Shown here piece after piece: positions 1 through 11,700 of a DNA stretch of 64,000 nucleotides. The notes beneath the pieces are model-generated. The model saw only the letters and a program-made list of their open reading frames with translations. It did no database searches and was not told where the DNA came from. Every line of letters begins with the position of its first letter. Position 1 is the stretch's first letter. The stretch comes from Misgurnus anguillicaudatus (taxonomy: Eukaryota > Chordata > Actinopteri > Cypriniformes > Cobitidae). The stretch covers positions 46,586,001 through 46,650,000 of the forward strand of contig NC_073358.2 in assembly GCF_027580225.2 (NCBI RefSeq). The letters run 5' to 3'. The position numbers and the translations under genes are program-made.

Positions 1-793
1 TGGTACAGTAGAAATGCTAATAATATGCTACAGTTCTAATCTATGGCTTGTAACCGGATACACAGCAAGATATTAAGGGCTAACAAGGGTAGCACTAGGC
101 CTGTGGCTATTTATATACAGCTATTTGTTGAAAAAAGAAATCATGCAGGTATAGGAGCTTTTCTTTCCTGTAATGGCCTCTAGGCGTGCAACTTCAGAGC
201 ACAACTGCCCAAACCAAATTTGGACTTGTTGACATCTCCTTGTGTAATAAGGAGCCATGTTGTGTCCACTTTGAAAGCTTTGCATGAGCCGGTTACCCGT
301 TTCAAGGTATAGCGAGATTTTAAAGAATCAAAGTTTCAAAACCACTTCGATTTTTTGTGGTTACGCAAAATTAATTTAATCATTATGTTATTTTTTATGT
401 TTACATTTTATTATATATATATAATATATAATTATATACTACAAAATATATATAAAAATATTATAATTTAAAGCCTTTATTTTTACCTGGCATACATGTT
501 GTATGCTGCTTAAAAATTAAATGTATTATGTCCACTTGAAATGTTGTTTGTATTCACATTTTAGTGTTGAAACCATGGTTATCATACCGCCAAAATGTCA
601 TACCAACCCATGCCTAGTTTATTAACAGTATAGCCTGTGCTAGTCAGTAAGGTTACCAGTGAGTTGCTTGCGTGGGTCGTTTATAGCTATCACTAAATGG
701 ATAAACCCATTTTTTGGGAGGATTAACACGCAGTCTAGCTGTAGTGAAGCTTAATTGATATACATACTTGGCACAATGTAATACTGTACTCAA

Positions 794-1393
794 TGAGTAC
801 GTTTAAATGCACAGAATAAGCGGATTACTTTTAAAAATCTGCTTATTATAAAAAAATGTTTTTATGCATTTACATGCAAATCAATAAACCGGCTATGCAG
901 ACAACGGCGTTTATACATGGGATCTGAAGATTTGTCAGGTTTCTCGCAGGCAGTGATGTCAACGCCTATAGTACATAATTGTTGATCAAAAAGCCGACGG
1001 CATATCTGTCTTAAGCTATATTGTTTTATCTCTTTTCGTGTCTCCAGAACCTGTAAATATAACATCAGTTTTTATTTTCGCAGATTCTCTGCCAACTGCT
1101 TTAGTAGAGCAGAGACTTTTATGCGTTACTTTGCGCTTACTTCCGCGTATGACGTTTATCTTTCACACGCGGAGACATGCGCACATGGACAAAACCGTGA
1201 GAAAGCCGGTTAAGGTGTTGACATGCCACGCGAAATCGGGGTAATGAGCAAAAAACTACCTGTGCCGATCGGTTTTTGCTTACGCCGTTTATGGACTTTC
1301 CCCGATAAAAGAAAACCATTTTACGCGTTTACATGACACGTTATCAGTATATTAAGCATAATCGGCGTAAAACTGTGCATGTAAACGCACTCA
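794..1393. mobile_element. Inverted-repeat DNA element (MITE-like)
   Basis: The left end TGAGTACGTTTAAATGCACA pairs with the right end TGTGCATGTAAACGCACTCA with a few mismatches. Central parts also show opposed pieces (ATAAACCGGC left, GCCGGTT right). No transposase is visible, so it is probably non-autonomous. Confidence 0.6.
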
Positions 1394-1453
1394 ATGTTTC
1401 TCCTACAGTATGTTTTGTACTTGGCACATATTCTACACACATTACTAAAGATT

Positions 1454-1659
1454 AGGGATGCACAGATACACATTTTTTATGTTGATGTGATATACGATTA
1501 CTTAGGTTGACATCTCTCGATAAACGATAGATACCGATAGTTTTGCTTTTATCTGCTTTTGTATTTGCTTTTGTCTTGTCATCCAATTAAAAATAATCAC
1601 ACAGTAGGAGTTCTCCGTTTTCCCGTGACGATTATAGGCCGATATATTTGTGCATCCCT
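1454..1659. mobile_element. Small hAT-like MITE
   Basis: Terminal inverted repeats AGGGATGCAC and GTGCATCCCT enclose about 206 bp containing ATAGATACCGATAG and GGCCGATATAT. The ends resemble those of the element at 14373-14944. Confidence 0.65.
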
Positions 1660-3644
1660 TCTAAAAATTTGACAAAATATCTTTTAATCAGGAAGTTTCC
1701 GCACATGCATTGCGTAATGTAATTTTCTTAGCAAACACACTACGGAGATAATTTGTGATGTATAGTTCATTGAGAATTCACTTGAGAACATGCAAACAAC
1801 GCACATTTACAAACTTAGCACTGCTGCTAATGCATCATGGATGAAACGCTTTGCTCTAGTATGCCGCTGATGTATCTGCACTGAATAATCTCCACACGTC
1901 TCTACAATTGACTCAGTAGACGGCTTCCCCATGTCTATTCATATCGTATTCGAGACTGAACGGGAGCTTTGAGGGTTCATATAATGACACATGTCTTAAA
2001 AATATCTAGGGATATACTTTGTAAATAACACTTCTAAGTATGCACGCTTTACGTAACCTTTATTATATGTAGGTCAGGTGGGTCTCCTATCTAGTGTATC
2101 TCCCTGCAAACCTGCTTTCCATACTTGCGTTTCCTGATGGATTGTGGGGGAAGGGTGGCAGCGCGTGTCCCTTATGTGTATACGTGAGAGAGAAAGTAGT
2201 GGGCTAGTGCCTTCCTCTTGCCCCTCCTCCTCTTTTTCATCTTCATCCATGCAACCAGCACAGCTCCAACACCCCCATTATTTATATGGCATGGCTCCTC
2301 CCACCTCTCACTTATGATCAGACGGTATGTGGGCTAATGCACATAACAGCAGACGTGGGTTCCTCGCTTATAAATGTACGCAGCAGTGCTTTTGTGCCTT
2401 TTGTATTTTCTTCCTACGTTCGCCGAGCCCACTACACAGTTCGAAAGGCGTGGGCACAACACAACACAAACCTTCATAGTGTGAACAGGATGTACGTACA
2501 GCAAATCTGACCGAACTTCGAGTTCGTTTCCTGTGGGGCACCAAATATGTTTTTCCATTTGCCCTGTTATGTTTTAGAACAGGTGGCTTGGCACATACAG
2601 GAGCGTCAAAGGCACACTAGCCGGACTTTCGCTGTTGTGTCACTATCTGTCGATCCTCTGCACCCAACTCCCAGCCAAACAGTTCGGCTGATCTCTTTAC
2701 GTGCCGCACTAATATAAAACATGTTAGAAACCTTGTTCCATAATTTTATCCAACCAAGATGTCATACCATGGCCTGCTTGAACAGTTAGTCGGCCATATT
2801 TAATTAGTCTATACTGAAAATGGGATGGTGAGGCATAAAACAGTCATAAATACAGGTGCTGTGCATTATGCGTCTTTTCAGGCTATTTTTAGTGATCAAA
2901 GAACTACAGCAAATTCAATAGACCGTCTCAATTTTCACCAGTCTCACATGTCTGCTCTTAGGTAAATAATGAGAAAATGTATGTTTGATACAAGTTGTTT
3001 TTAAGCTTGACGTCTGCTTTCGGTCCTGACAGCCAGGTTGAAAGGGGTGATTGGAGAGACACTGGCATGGGAAGATATCCTGTTCACTAAGGTTAGGTTT
3101 ATTTTTAGAGCCGATGAGTTCATGAGGTCAGGATGGATGAACGTGAAAGAGGCGAGACTTGTTAGTTTGTTAGTCGCTATGGATAAAAACATCTGCTAGA
3201 GGAATAAAGGAGGTGCTCAGATGCAAAAGCAGCTAAACGCCACCTCAATCAAAAATGATATAAAGATATTAACCAGATGCGCTAGGCACACATTATATGT
3301 ACATAAAATACTTTCGCTTCAAATCCGGCCATTCAGAAATACCAGTTTGTTAAAATAAGTTCTCATTTACAAGAAATCATGTCAGACGGGCTTATCTAAC
3401 GTAAATGTAAAATTAGATGCGTGCCTTCTGAGCTTACTTTTTAAGTGCCAGTGAGGTGCACGATATTCCCCATGCTTCAGTGCTATTGTAATCTTTTGTT
3501 AGACATGTACATTTTAGAGCTAAAGGGTGTGTATGTGTTTATGCAAATGCATGTCTATATACGTTTTATACAACATTTAGTCTGATTAGACAAGCAGCGT
3601 TCCAAAAATACTGATCAGAGCGTTTTAGTGTGTCTTTAAGTTGA

Positions 3645-3742
3645 GCTTTATGGCATAGTGGTTAACGCTCAAGCTGATAACTGGGAGGTTATTGGTTTGA
3701 TCCTATCATTATAATTCCCCAGAGCAAGGTCTTAACCCCACA
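3645..3742 (+). repeat. tRNA-derived SINE fragment
   Basis: The tRNA-like promoter stretch (TGGCATAGTGGTTAACGCTC with a GGTTTGATCC box-B-like part) is followed by AGCAAGGTCTTAACCCCA, a common fish SINE body. The acceptor stem is not intact, so it is not a functional tRNA gene. Confidence 0.6.
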
Positions 3743-3896
3743 TTGCTTTTTACATTTACATTAACTCACTTGGCAACCACTTTTATCGAAAGCGCTTACA
3801 TTTTATCAGTATGTGTGCTGTCTGGGCATCGAACCTACTATTTTTGCAACGCCTGTATAATGCTGTACCAATTGAGCTACAAGAATGCTCTTTCTA
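3743..3896 (-). repeat. tRNA-derived SINE, minus strand
   Basis: Read on the minus strand it begins TGTAGCTCAATTGGTACAGC (box A like), has a box-B-like GGTTCGATGCC, and ends with the tail that usually reads as CAAAGCGACTTACA / GCATTTGGCAGA. It abuts the plus-strand SINE piece. Confidence 0.65.
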
Positions 3897-3899
3897 TAT

Positions 3900-4216
3900 G
3901 TTCACACCACCGCCGGCGAGAGCGTCAAAAAATGCTCTGGCTGCCCTGCCAACAATGCTATAGAAAAAAAGTAGTGGACGCTTTGGCACCCGAATCCATT
4001 CTCTGGAAGCGAAAGACTTCTATGGGTTTTCGCCTTCTGCTTGGTTGTCGACAAACCGCATCATAGCTCATTACCATAAAGTTGAGCTGATTTTAACTTT
4101 CCTCAACACTCACACTGTCGAAGACGTGCCACTGCTCGCCAAAGCTCGCCGCCGGCTCTCATTGAAAATAAACAACTTCCGGCCACTTTGACGCTTTCGC
4201 TGGTGGCAGTGTGAAC
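3900..4216. mobile_element. Inverted-repeat MITE
   Basis: Left end GTTCACACCACCGCCGGCGA, right end TCGCTGGTGGCAGTGTGAAC; the inverted match extends about 30 bp (…GAGCGTCAAA / TTTGACGC…). It has no coding capacity. Confidence 0.7.
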
Positions 4217-4909
4217 GCACAGTTATGCTACGTACACACCAAACTCGTTACTCGCTCTAGATTACTCGCGGGATCATGCAAGTAATCATGTCATGCAAAT
4301 TTTTCGCTTGATATTTTCATCTTGGGTGAAGACGCGTTTAAGGCGAATAGCACATTTTCTCGCGGCAACCGTGCTGCCCATATCACGTCATTCTTATCAA
4401 TAATCTATCTGATCTCTTCCAAATGTTAATTTCTTTAAGGCGACACGAACTCCCTCTCTGTTGAGCACTTATCATTTCTCAGGTCCTCGTCTGCTTTCAA
4501 CTCCTCTATTGATCTAGCAGTTGTCGGTCTGAAATGAGCTTTCATTCACATGATGTGTGAAGCCTCAACCCCCCACCACTGTCTTGTGTCTCAGGCTTGT
4601 GTTTCTAGTTACTGTTGCTAACTGGGGCCAAGGGCCTCTATGTATTTTGCGAGCGTAGCGACAGAGAAAGGGGACAGGGTAATTTGGCAAGCCTCAATTT
4701 GCATTTTGGCAATTCCTACATCTTTTAAAGAAGCCCGGGGGCCCTAAACCCTCTGCTATTTCAGAGTTGCATCCTGTACACCACATACAGGACATTTTGT
4801 CTTTGTACTGAACATTCAAATCAGCAATGAGCACTTTCCAAAATTTCCAAACCTCAGAACAAGGAAAGTTGTCGCCTGTTGGTTTATGCATAACATCATT
4901 TCCTGAGTT

Positions 4910-5296
4910 TATTAAAATATGAAAATTATCTCATAATTGACTCACCCTCATGCCATCCCGAATGTATGTGACTTAAATATACACAAACTTTACGTTTGTC
5001 AGAGAAAGCGATTCATAGTTTCAGCATATGTTGTGTATCAATGGAAATGTCTGTGTAAATATAACGTACATTGAAAATTTTCTCAAGACTAGTTGTCATA
5101 TGCATGTTTCATCAAAGGACAGGCAAAAGCAATAAGATTCAACATGATCGACATGCTGCCATTTTGCACATGACAACATTTAAATACATTATGATATTTT
5201 TGTATAAAATGAACCGTTTGTGTTCACTCGAAAAACATCCCATAAATTAGGAGAAATTACAATATTTTCGTGTTTGGGTGAACTATTCCTTGAACA
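4910..5296. mobile_element. Decayed MITE related to the element at 41619-42032
   Basis: The left part contains TGACTCACCCTCATGCCATC and the right part GTGTTTGGGTGAACTATTCC, the same two internal motifs seen in the intact element near 41.6-42.0 kb. Terminal bases are lost. Confidence 0.5.
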
Positions 5297-5706
5297 GACT
5301 TGCAAAACGAACAATTATAACTAAATTTAAGCTTATTGCTGCTTGTCTGTCCAGAATTGTATTTTAGCACTTGAACTAGCTGGTGTGTTTTAGTGGTTGC
5401 AAAAAGAAATCCCACCCCAAATCCCTGTGATATTTTTAGATAAGATGATCCGAGTGTTTTGCTATCCAGTTACTAGGTGGATACTAAGCCATTTTGGGTA
5501 GTTGCAAGACATCTGGAATAGATAAGGTTAAAGTACCTCCTAAAATGTAAATTTGTATCATCTGTATGTCATCTGACAGGCCAAACTCATAATGCTTTGG
5601 AAACAAATACTACACGTCACTTCACTAAAGTGCATAATCTGAACAATAGTAATGGTGACTAACAAAGCCAGTGTTTAATAACATTTCTTTGGTTTTGTCT
5701 TTACAG

Positions 5707-5736
5707 GTCTACACACAATGAAATGGAGAAGAACAG
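5707..5736 (+). CDS. mxd1: mxd1 30-bp micro-exon (start of basic region)
   Basis: A 30-base exon between a tttacag acceptor and a gtatgt donor. It encodes STHNEMEKN and two bases of the following Arg codon, the first DNA-contacting part of the bHLH basic region. It enters in phase 1 (leading G completes an upstream codon) and joins exon 15176-15290 to read KNRRAHLRL. It is far too short for ORF-based detection. Confidence 0.9.
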
Positions 5737-8700
5737 GTATGTCCATAAACCCATTCACGTCACTGTCGCTTTCATTAGCTTTTATCTCTAAACTCGCAGG
5801 GTTATACCTCATTGCATCCTCAATGATGAGATTAAGATTACATTTCAGTAATTGAAAGCTAAGTGACCAGGAAATGTGACTGAATGCCTCATTTAAGTAT
5901 TTTGGAGTCTTCGCTTATCATGTGCATCCGTTAGCACCCAGATAAGACTGAGAGATGAGTATTAAGGTCAGTCAATGAGCTCATGTGTCCATTCAGTTTT
6001 GACCTAGAAAGAAATCCTCAATAAATAGACGACCTCAGACTTTGAATGTGAAAGATCTCACTAATGTATTTTGCTCACAATCTCCGTCCCCCAGTGCTCT
6101 GTGGTAACACACACATGGAGCGCTCTGAGCTCAGCTTGCCGAAAACATTGAATAATACATGTTGTAAAGCTAAGCAGTGAGCAAAACCAGGGCGTCTGGA
6201 CTTTGACTTTTAAACACCTAACAATGCACGCAGCTATACTGTAGTCTCCACGTCTAACTCCAGACATGCTTAGTAAAACGTGTTTTCCTGCATACATCAG
6301 ACTGAACTCGTGCAGAGCTCTGAGGACACAACCGATCCGCTGTTCTTTTCTAAAGAGTGGCTTTCATCTCCTGTTAGGATAATTCAGCTAAAGAAGGACG
6401 GACAGCCTCCCCGTGTTTATTCTTTTGTTGCACGCTTACTCAAAATGGTGTCCAGGGCTGATATTCATAAAGCAACTCAAGTGGAAGTGCATTTGTTATG
6501 CAGATTCTGAACATTTGAAGGGCGATTGATCTGAGACCAGTACAGCTGTGTTGTCATGATTTAAATAACTTCTCTAGTTAAAAAAATAGGAAGGCAAGTA
6601 TTGTTAGTGCCATGGCCTAATGGTAGAACATGGATAATTACATAATTGCAGGTATATATTGTGTACAAAGTCATTGGTTTTTTCTGCTTCTTTTTAGTGT
6701 TTAATCATTTGGTACAAGGTTTAGATTAATCCAGGACTAGGCCTTTTACAAACATACCTTACAAAAAACAATACTGGTGTGCATTTCGAGACAAAACAAT
6801 GGCACTGATATATGTTAAGATGTATAACGTATATCATGTTATAGATTTAAAGGAAAACACCACAGTTTTTCAATATTTTACTATGTTCTTACCTCAACTT
6901 TTATCTTTTTCTTACCTAAAAATTATCTTTTTTTCAATGCGTGCACTTTTAATCTTTGTACATCGCATTGTGAATGTGCTAGCATTTAGCCCAGCCCCAT
7001 TCATTCCTATGGCTCCAAACAGGGATGAATTTAGAAGCCACCAAACACTTCCATGTTTTCCTTATTTAAAGACTGTTACATGAGTAGTTACACGAGTAAG
7101 TGTGGTGGCAGGGGCACCGCTAGCAATTTTGGGCCCTATGAAAAAATAGGGGGTCAGGCCCCCACCATACCCATTTCGCACCAAACATACACAATCCAAC
7201 CTACTGTAGCTATTCAAAATCTTTGTCTGTAATTTAATAATACAGAACTATTTATTTTGCTATTGTTTCGACCACAATTATCAGTATTTATAGATACCTA
7301 AAATGTCTGCAGCTAAGATAATTTATTGTGCAATGTAAATTTAATTGAAAAATATAGTACATTAATCAAATATTCAGAGAAAATGCAACATTCTTAAAGA
7401 TTAAAGATAAATGTGACCATGTCTGTGAAAACCCAGCTGAAGTATTTCTTTGTGATTTACTGTTTTCCACATAAAATCATTCTATATAATGTAAAGAACA
7501 TTTTGTGAAAATATAAACTTGATATCTTTAATATTGACTGAGTAATGTCATGTCAGCGATTAAAATCATAGTTAAATTAATGCTTGAATTCAATCTGTGA
7601 TGCTTTTTATCTCACAATAAGATTTGAGACTTTAGTCTGATTTTCACAGGCAGTCTCAGTGACATACTGTATACTTGAGCTGTTACACACACCAATGACA
7701 TAACATTTAAAAATGGCGAACAACAACAATGCATCTTTTCTATACATCTGCCTCAAATAAGACTGGGTCAACAATGCTTGACCAATTATAATTATTAGCA
7801 TTATTTACAAGGTAAAGAACAAGTTTCACACACTAGCAGCTTCAGTAAAGCACACTGTAAAAAATACTTTGCTGCCTTAAAATTTTTTGTTAAATCAACT
7901 CAGATCTACAAGTCATGTCAACAGAGATGAGTTGTCACAACTTAATTTTATAAGTTATAACAACTCACCTGTAGCTATAACAACTCATCTCTAGTCAATA
8001 TAAATAATAGTAAGTTGAAATGACTTGTAAATCCTAGTTGATTCAACAAAAAATTTTAAGGCAGCAAAGTATTTTTTACAGTGCAAAAATAACGACAATC
8101 ATTGAAACCATGAACTTAAGAAAACAGCTATACTGTTATTAAATGATTCTTCAGACTGTTTTTTAATCAACGGGACTCTAAAATGAAATGAATGACAACT
8201 ATAGCAGTTTACGCCATTGATTTATTAAACCTGTTGCAAGGTGAGAAGCTTTAATATACGTAACTAGACCAGTTTAGCCTTCGTTGCATTTCTGTTTTAT
8301 CACAATCAACTCGATTCACGACTACATAAAAATTCTTTGGCGTATTGTGTTACAAAACATTGGAGTGTGTAACCGATCGCATTTCTAGTTTATGTTAATT
8401 AGCTTATACGGGCTACGTTGATTAAAACAGCTTATAAGGGCTGACTTCGCGTTAGAATCATAACACAAAACAGGGAACGTAAATCCCCTTGTGTTTATTT
8501 AAACTGGGGTAAACAGCGAAGACTTTACAGTGGAAAGAAAACTGCATTGTATTGCTCCAGCGTCACATTATATAAACATCATTTATAGTAAGGAAGCGCA
8601 CATAATGCAGATGTTCTAGCAAATAGCAGTAAATACACACACCTTCTCTTCTAAAGTTCACGCGCATTGTGAGACCGTGGATTGAAGACGGCGCTAATGC

Positions 8701-11700
8701 AGAGTAAAGACGGGGCGGAGCTAAGAGGGCTCAGCTTAAGGGGGTTGCGTGTGCGGCACAGTCCTTGGCTGGGGCTCTCAAAAGTTCATGGGCCCTTAGA
8801 ATCGTCCTAACTTCCCCCCCTTACGGCACCCCTGTGTGGTGGCACAAAATAAAACTTTTGTTTGGAACCATAGGAATGAATGGGGCTAGGCTAAATGCTA
8901 ACACATTCAAGAAGCGCTGTACAAAGACTAAAAGTGCACGCATGAAAACAAGATGGGTATGTATTAATTCATCTAAGTTGAGGTAAAAACATAGTAAAAT
9001 ATTGAAAAACATTGGTGTTTTCCTTTAAGCCCTGTCCAGGAAACCCATTGTCAAACTCTGTTACCAAGGTAGAGTTACAGTGTTGACCGTATGTAATAGA
9101 ACTCCCAATCATACCCATAGAAACTCGCTTGACGTAAATGTTGGCGGCGCCATCTTTGAGCTCTTTTGTGTAAAACTTCCAGTGAGCCACTAAAGCTAAT
9201 GGTAGTCGTATTGCGAGTGACGCGAGTTTGCCGCATTGACTGGGGAGTTAATGTTTATTATGAAATCCAGGAAGACCGGCATAAGTTCTGCAGTTAGAGA
9301 TTGCCATAATGGCTGATACAAACACAGTAAATCTCTACAAAACATTAGTTTTGACCATAATCCAAACACCAGAGCTGAATGTTGATGTGGTGCATGCGCA
9401 CCCATGATCTGTATCCACGCACCCTTCCAGTAAAACCTTTCATAGAAACTGCCAGTAAGCGATATATACAATAATTGTTCAAAAACAACTAATATTATGT
9501 TGATTTAGCTGGTTTATTTGTTCTGCAATTATATATTATTACAAAAGTGCTTACAGTACATAATATATACAACGAAGCTCCTAATGTGTTTGCGCATTCT
9601 TTTGTTTTAAATGAAAAAGCAAATAATTTTCTAAATTACCTGCCCCTCTTGTGAGTAAGAAGTGATATAATAATATTTAGCATAAAATCATGTTTTGTGC
9701 GTGTTCCCACGACACTGTTTTCTATCGGCCAGATATTGAAATGGAAGTCTCTCTCGCATAAAAAAGGAAATATGTTACATCACTTACTTCAGCGTTCAAA
9801 AATAAGGTGGATACAGTATGTAAAATAAGTTTATATATATATAAAATAAGTTTTATTATGCAGCTGACTGGAATGCTTAATTCTGATTAGCCAGTGGCGA
9901 CATTTGCAGGTTTGTTATTCCCAGATAACAACCGTTCAAAACTAATACCACACGTAAAACTCAGATGCTGGACATTATTTTAAAAGGTGCAGTTTAAAAA
10001 CTAATAATAAAAATATGTCTTTTAATAACATATATGACACTATATTTACAAATAATTAAACAAAATAGGGTGTTTGTGACATTTGCATAAGTAAACTGGT
10101 TTTCCTTGGGGAAGGTCTGCATTCGTTAGAAATGAGCAAATATTTCAAATCAATATTTGAAGAGTTTCGTTGCAAAACGAGATAAATCCATTTTTTAACA
10201 TTTTTGTCAAAACATGTTTATTATTATGTTATCATGTTATTATGGTGCTACTTAGCTGTATTTTTTAAGTTATGAAGGTTTAAATCAAAACAAACCAACT
10301 GCAGTTGCATTGAAATTAATTGAAATGCACAACCAAAAAACGAGATTTCTGAACAATTAAAAAAACGGTGGTTATCTCGTTTTACAACGAATCTCTTCAT
10401 TTAATGTTCCTTACCCTACTTGTGAGGTAACTAGCCGCATTGCGTCGGGTCTTGATTACACTGTCAGGGTTTATTTCTGTGATAACAACCGGCTACCCAT
10501 ACATTATCCCTTACTAATTAATTGTACTAAAGAATAATCCTAAAAAAAATAGTATCAATTTTATAAAACAAATCAATTATTGGTAAAAAGCAGGTGCTAA
10601 GCGTTTCTTTCAACTTACTTGTAGTTGGTGTTAAAGTTAACCCTTACCTAAAATGCCCCATATTGAACCTACTACTGGGGTGTATCAGTATCATGTAAAA
10701 TTTCACACACCTGTATCGTGTAAAACTGTTACACTCGGCCCAGTAACCCTCAGGTCACACATGCTATAAATTTTCTACCCTCACCCATTATGGGCCATAT
10801 GTAATGCACACTATGCCCTATAGGCAGATTGAAAGGGTGGCTTTATAGCTTAACAGCCTCTAAATGAATACACAAACAACAGCTGTAAGCAACATTCTGT
10901 CAACACGAGTCACAATAGCACACACACCAGCTCAAACAGAAACACGCTCGCATTTGCCTGCGAGATGGCGTGTTTGTTCTCAAGATGGACCTCGCATGCT
11001 TGTGGCCTATTTGTTTTGGGGGACAGGTTTCAGAACTGTAATCGGAGACGAAGGCCGCCCTGGGTGCATTTACGCGTACACTGCTCCAGTAGGGTTAAGA
11101 CAATTACTTCGAGGTCAGAGGTCAAAGGCCAGGAGAGGATGACGATTTACTGCAAAAGTCATATGGCTTGAATAAGGAATGGGTGACCTGCAGGTGTCCA
11201 AATGTCCTGTTTAAGATCAGATGCACAGTGTCTTACGGAGCATTTACTGTTTTCTATATAAAATCATCCTATATGATTCAGTAAAAATATAACCTTGATA
11301 TCTTTAATATAGACTGAGTAAGGTCATTTTAAATCTCAAAATTAGATTGAGACTTTAGCCTGGATTTCAAGGACAGGGTCACATACTGTATATATTGGTT
11401 TTTAAATTTTAACTTTGGTTAATTTGAAACCTAGATTGATCCACATTATTGGGCTTCTTCTTTACACAGGGTTCCCACAGGTCCTTGAAATCCTTGAAAG
11501 TTTGTGAATCTGGGGGAACCCTGTTTACAGTGTTGCACTTCATTTCATTAACATACAAAATCACAGTTATTTAATCGCTCGCTGTTTTAATAAAAAATGT
11601 GCCTGCATTCGAAAAACATGACAGCAAAATGTAAATATATACATCTTTCACCAAATTAAAGAGCTTGTCTGTGCACAGCAAAAAAATCAATTTCTTTATT

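Larger units (their letters stand above)
1..5706 (+). other. mxd1 intron upstream of the micro-exon
   Basis: No coding exon could be recognised. It holds an inverted-repeat element at 794-1393, a small hAT-like element at 1454-1659, SINE pieces at 3645-3896, an inverted-repeat element at 3900-4216 and a decayed element around 4910-5296. The rest is unassigned AT-rich intron. An unrecognised short 5' exon cannot be excluded. Confidence 0.6.
7109..8834. mobile_element. hAT-like non-autonomous transposon with 8-bp target duplication
   Basis: Termini CAGGGGCACCG and CGGCACCCCTG are inverted. The 8-bp sequence TGTGGTGG flanks both ends directly (7101-7108 and 8835-8842), the hallmark of hAT transposition. 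The 1.7-kb interior has no recognisable transposase and contains a palindromic MITE at 7853-8083. Confidence 0.85.
6847..9028. mobile_element. Inverted-repeat element split by a later hAT insertion
   Basis: A left arm (about 6847-7045, starting TTAAAGGAAAACACCA) and a right arm (about 8833-9028, ending TGGTGTTTTCCTTTAA) are reverse complements over some 190 bp. Shared interior includes CATTCATTCCTATGG against CCATAGGAATGAATGG. The arms are separated by the younger element at 7109-8834. Confidence 0.75.
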
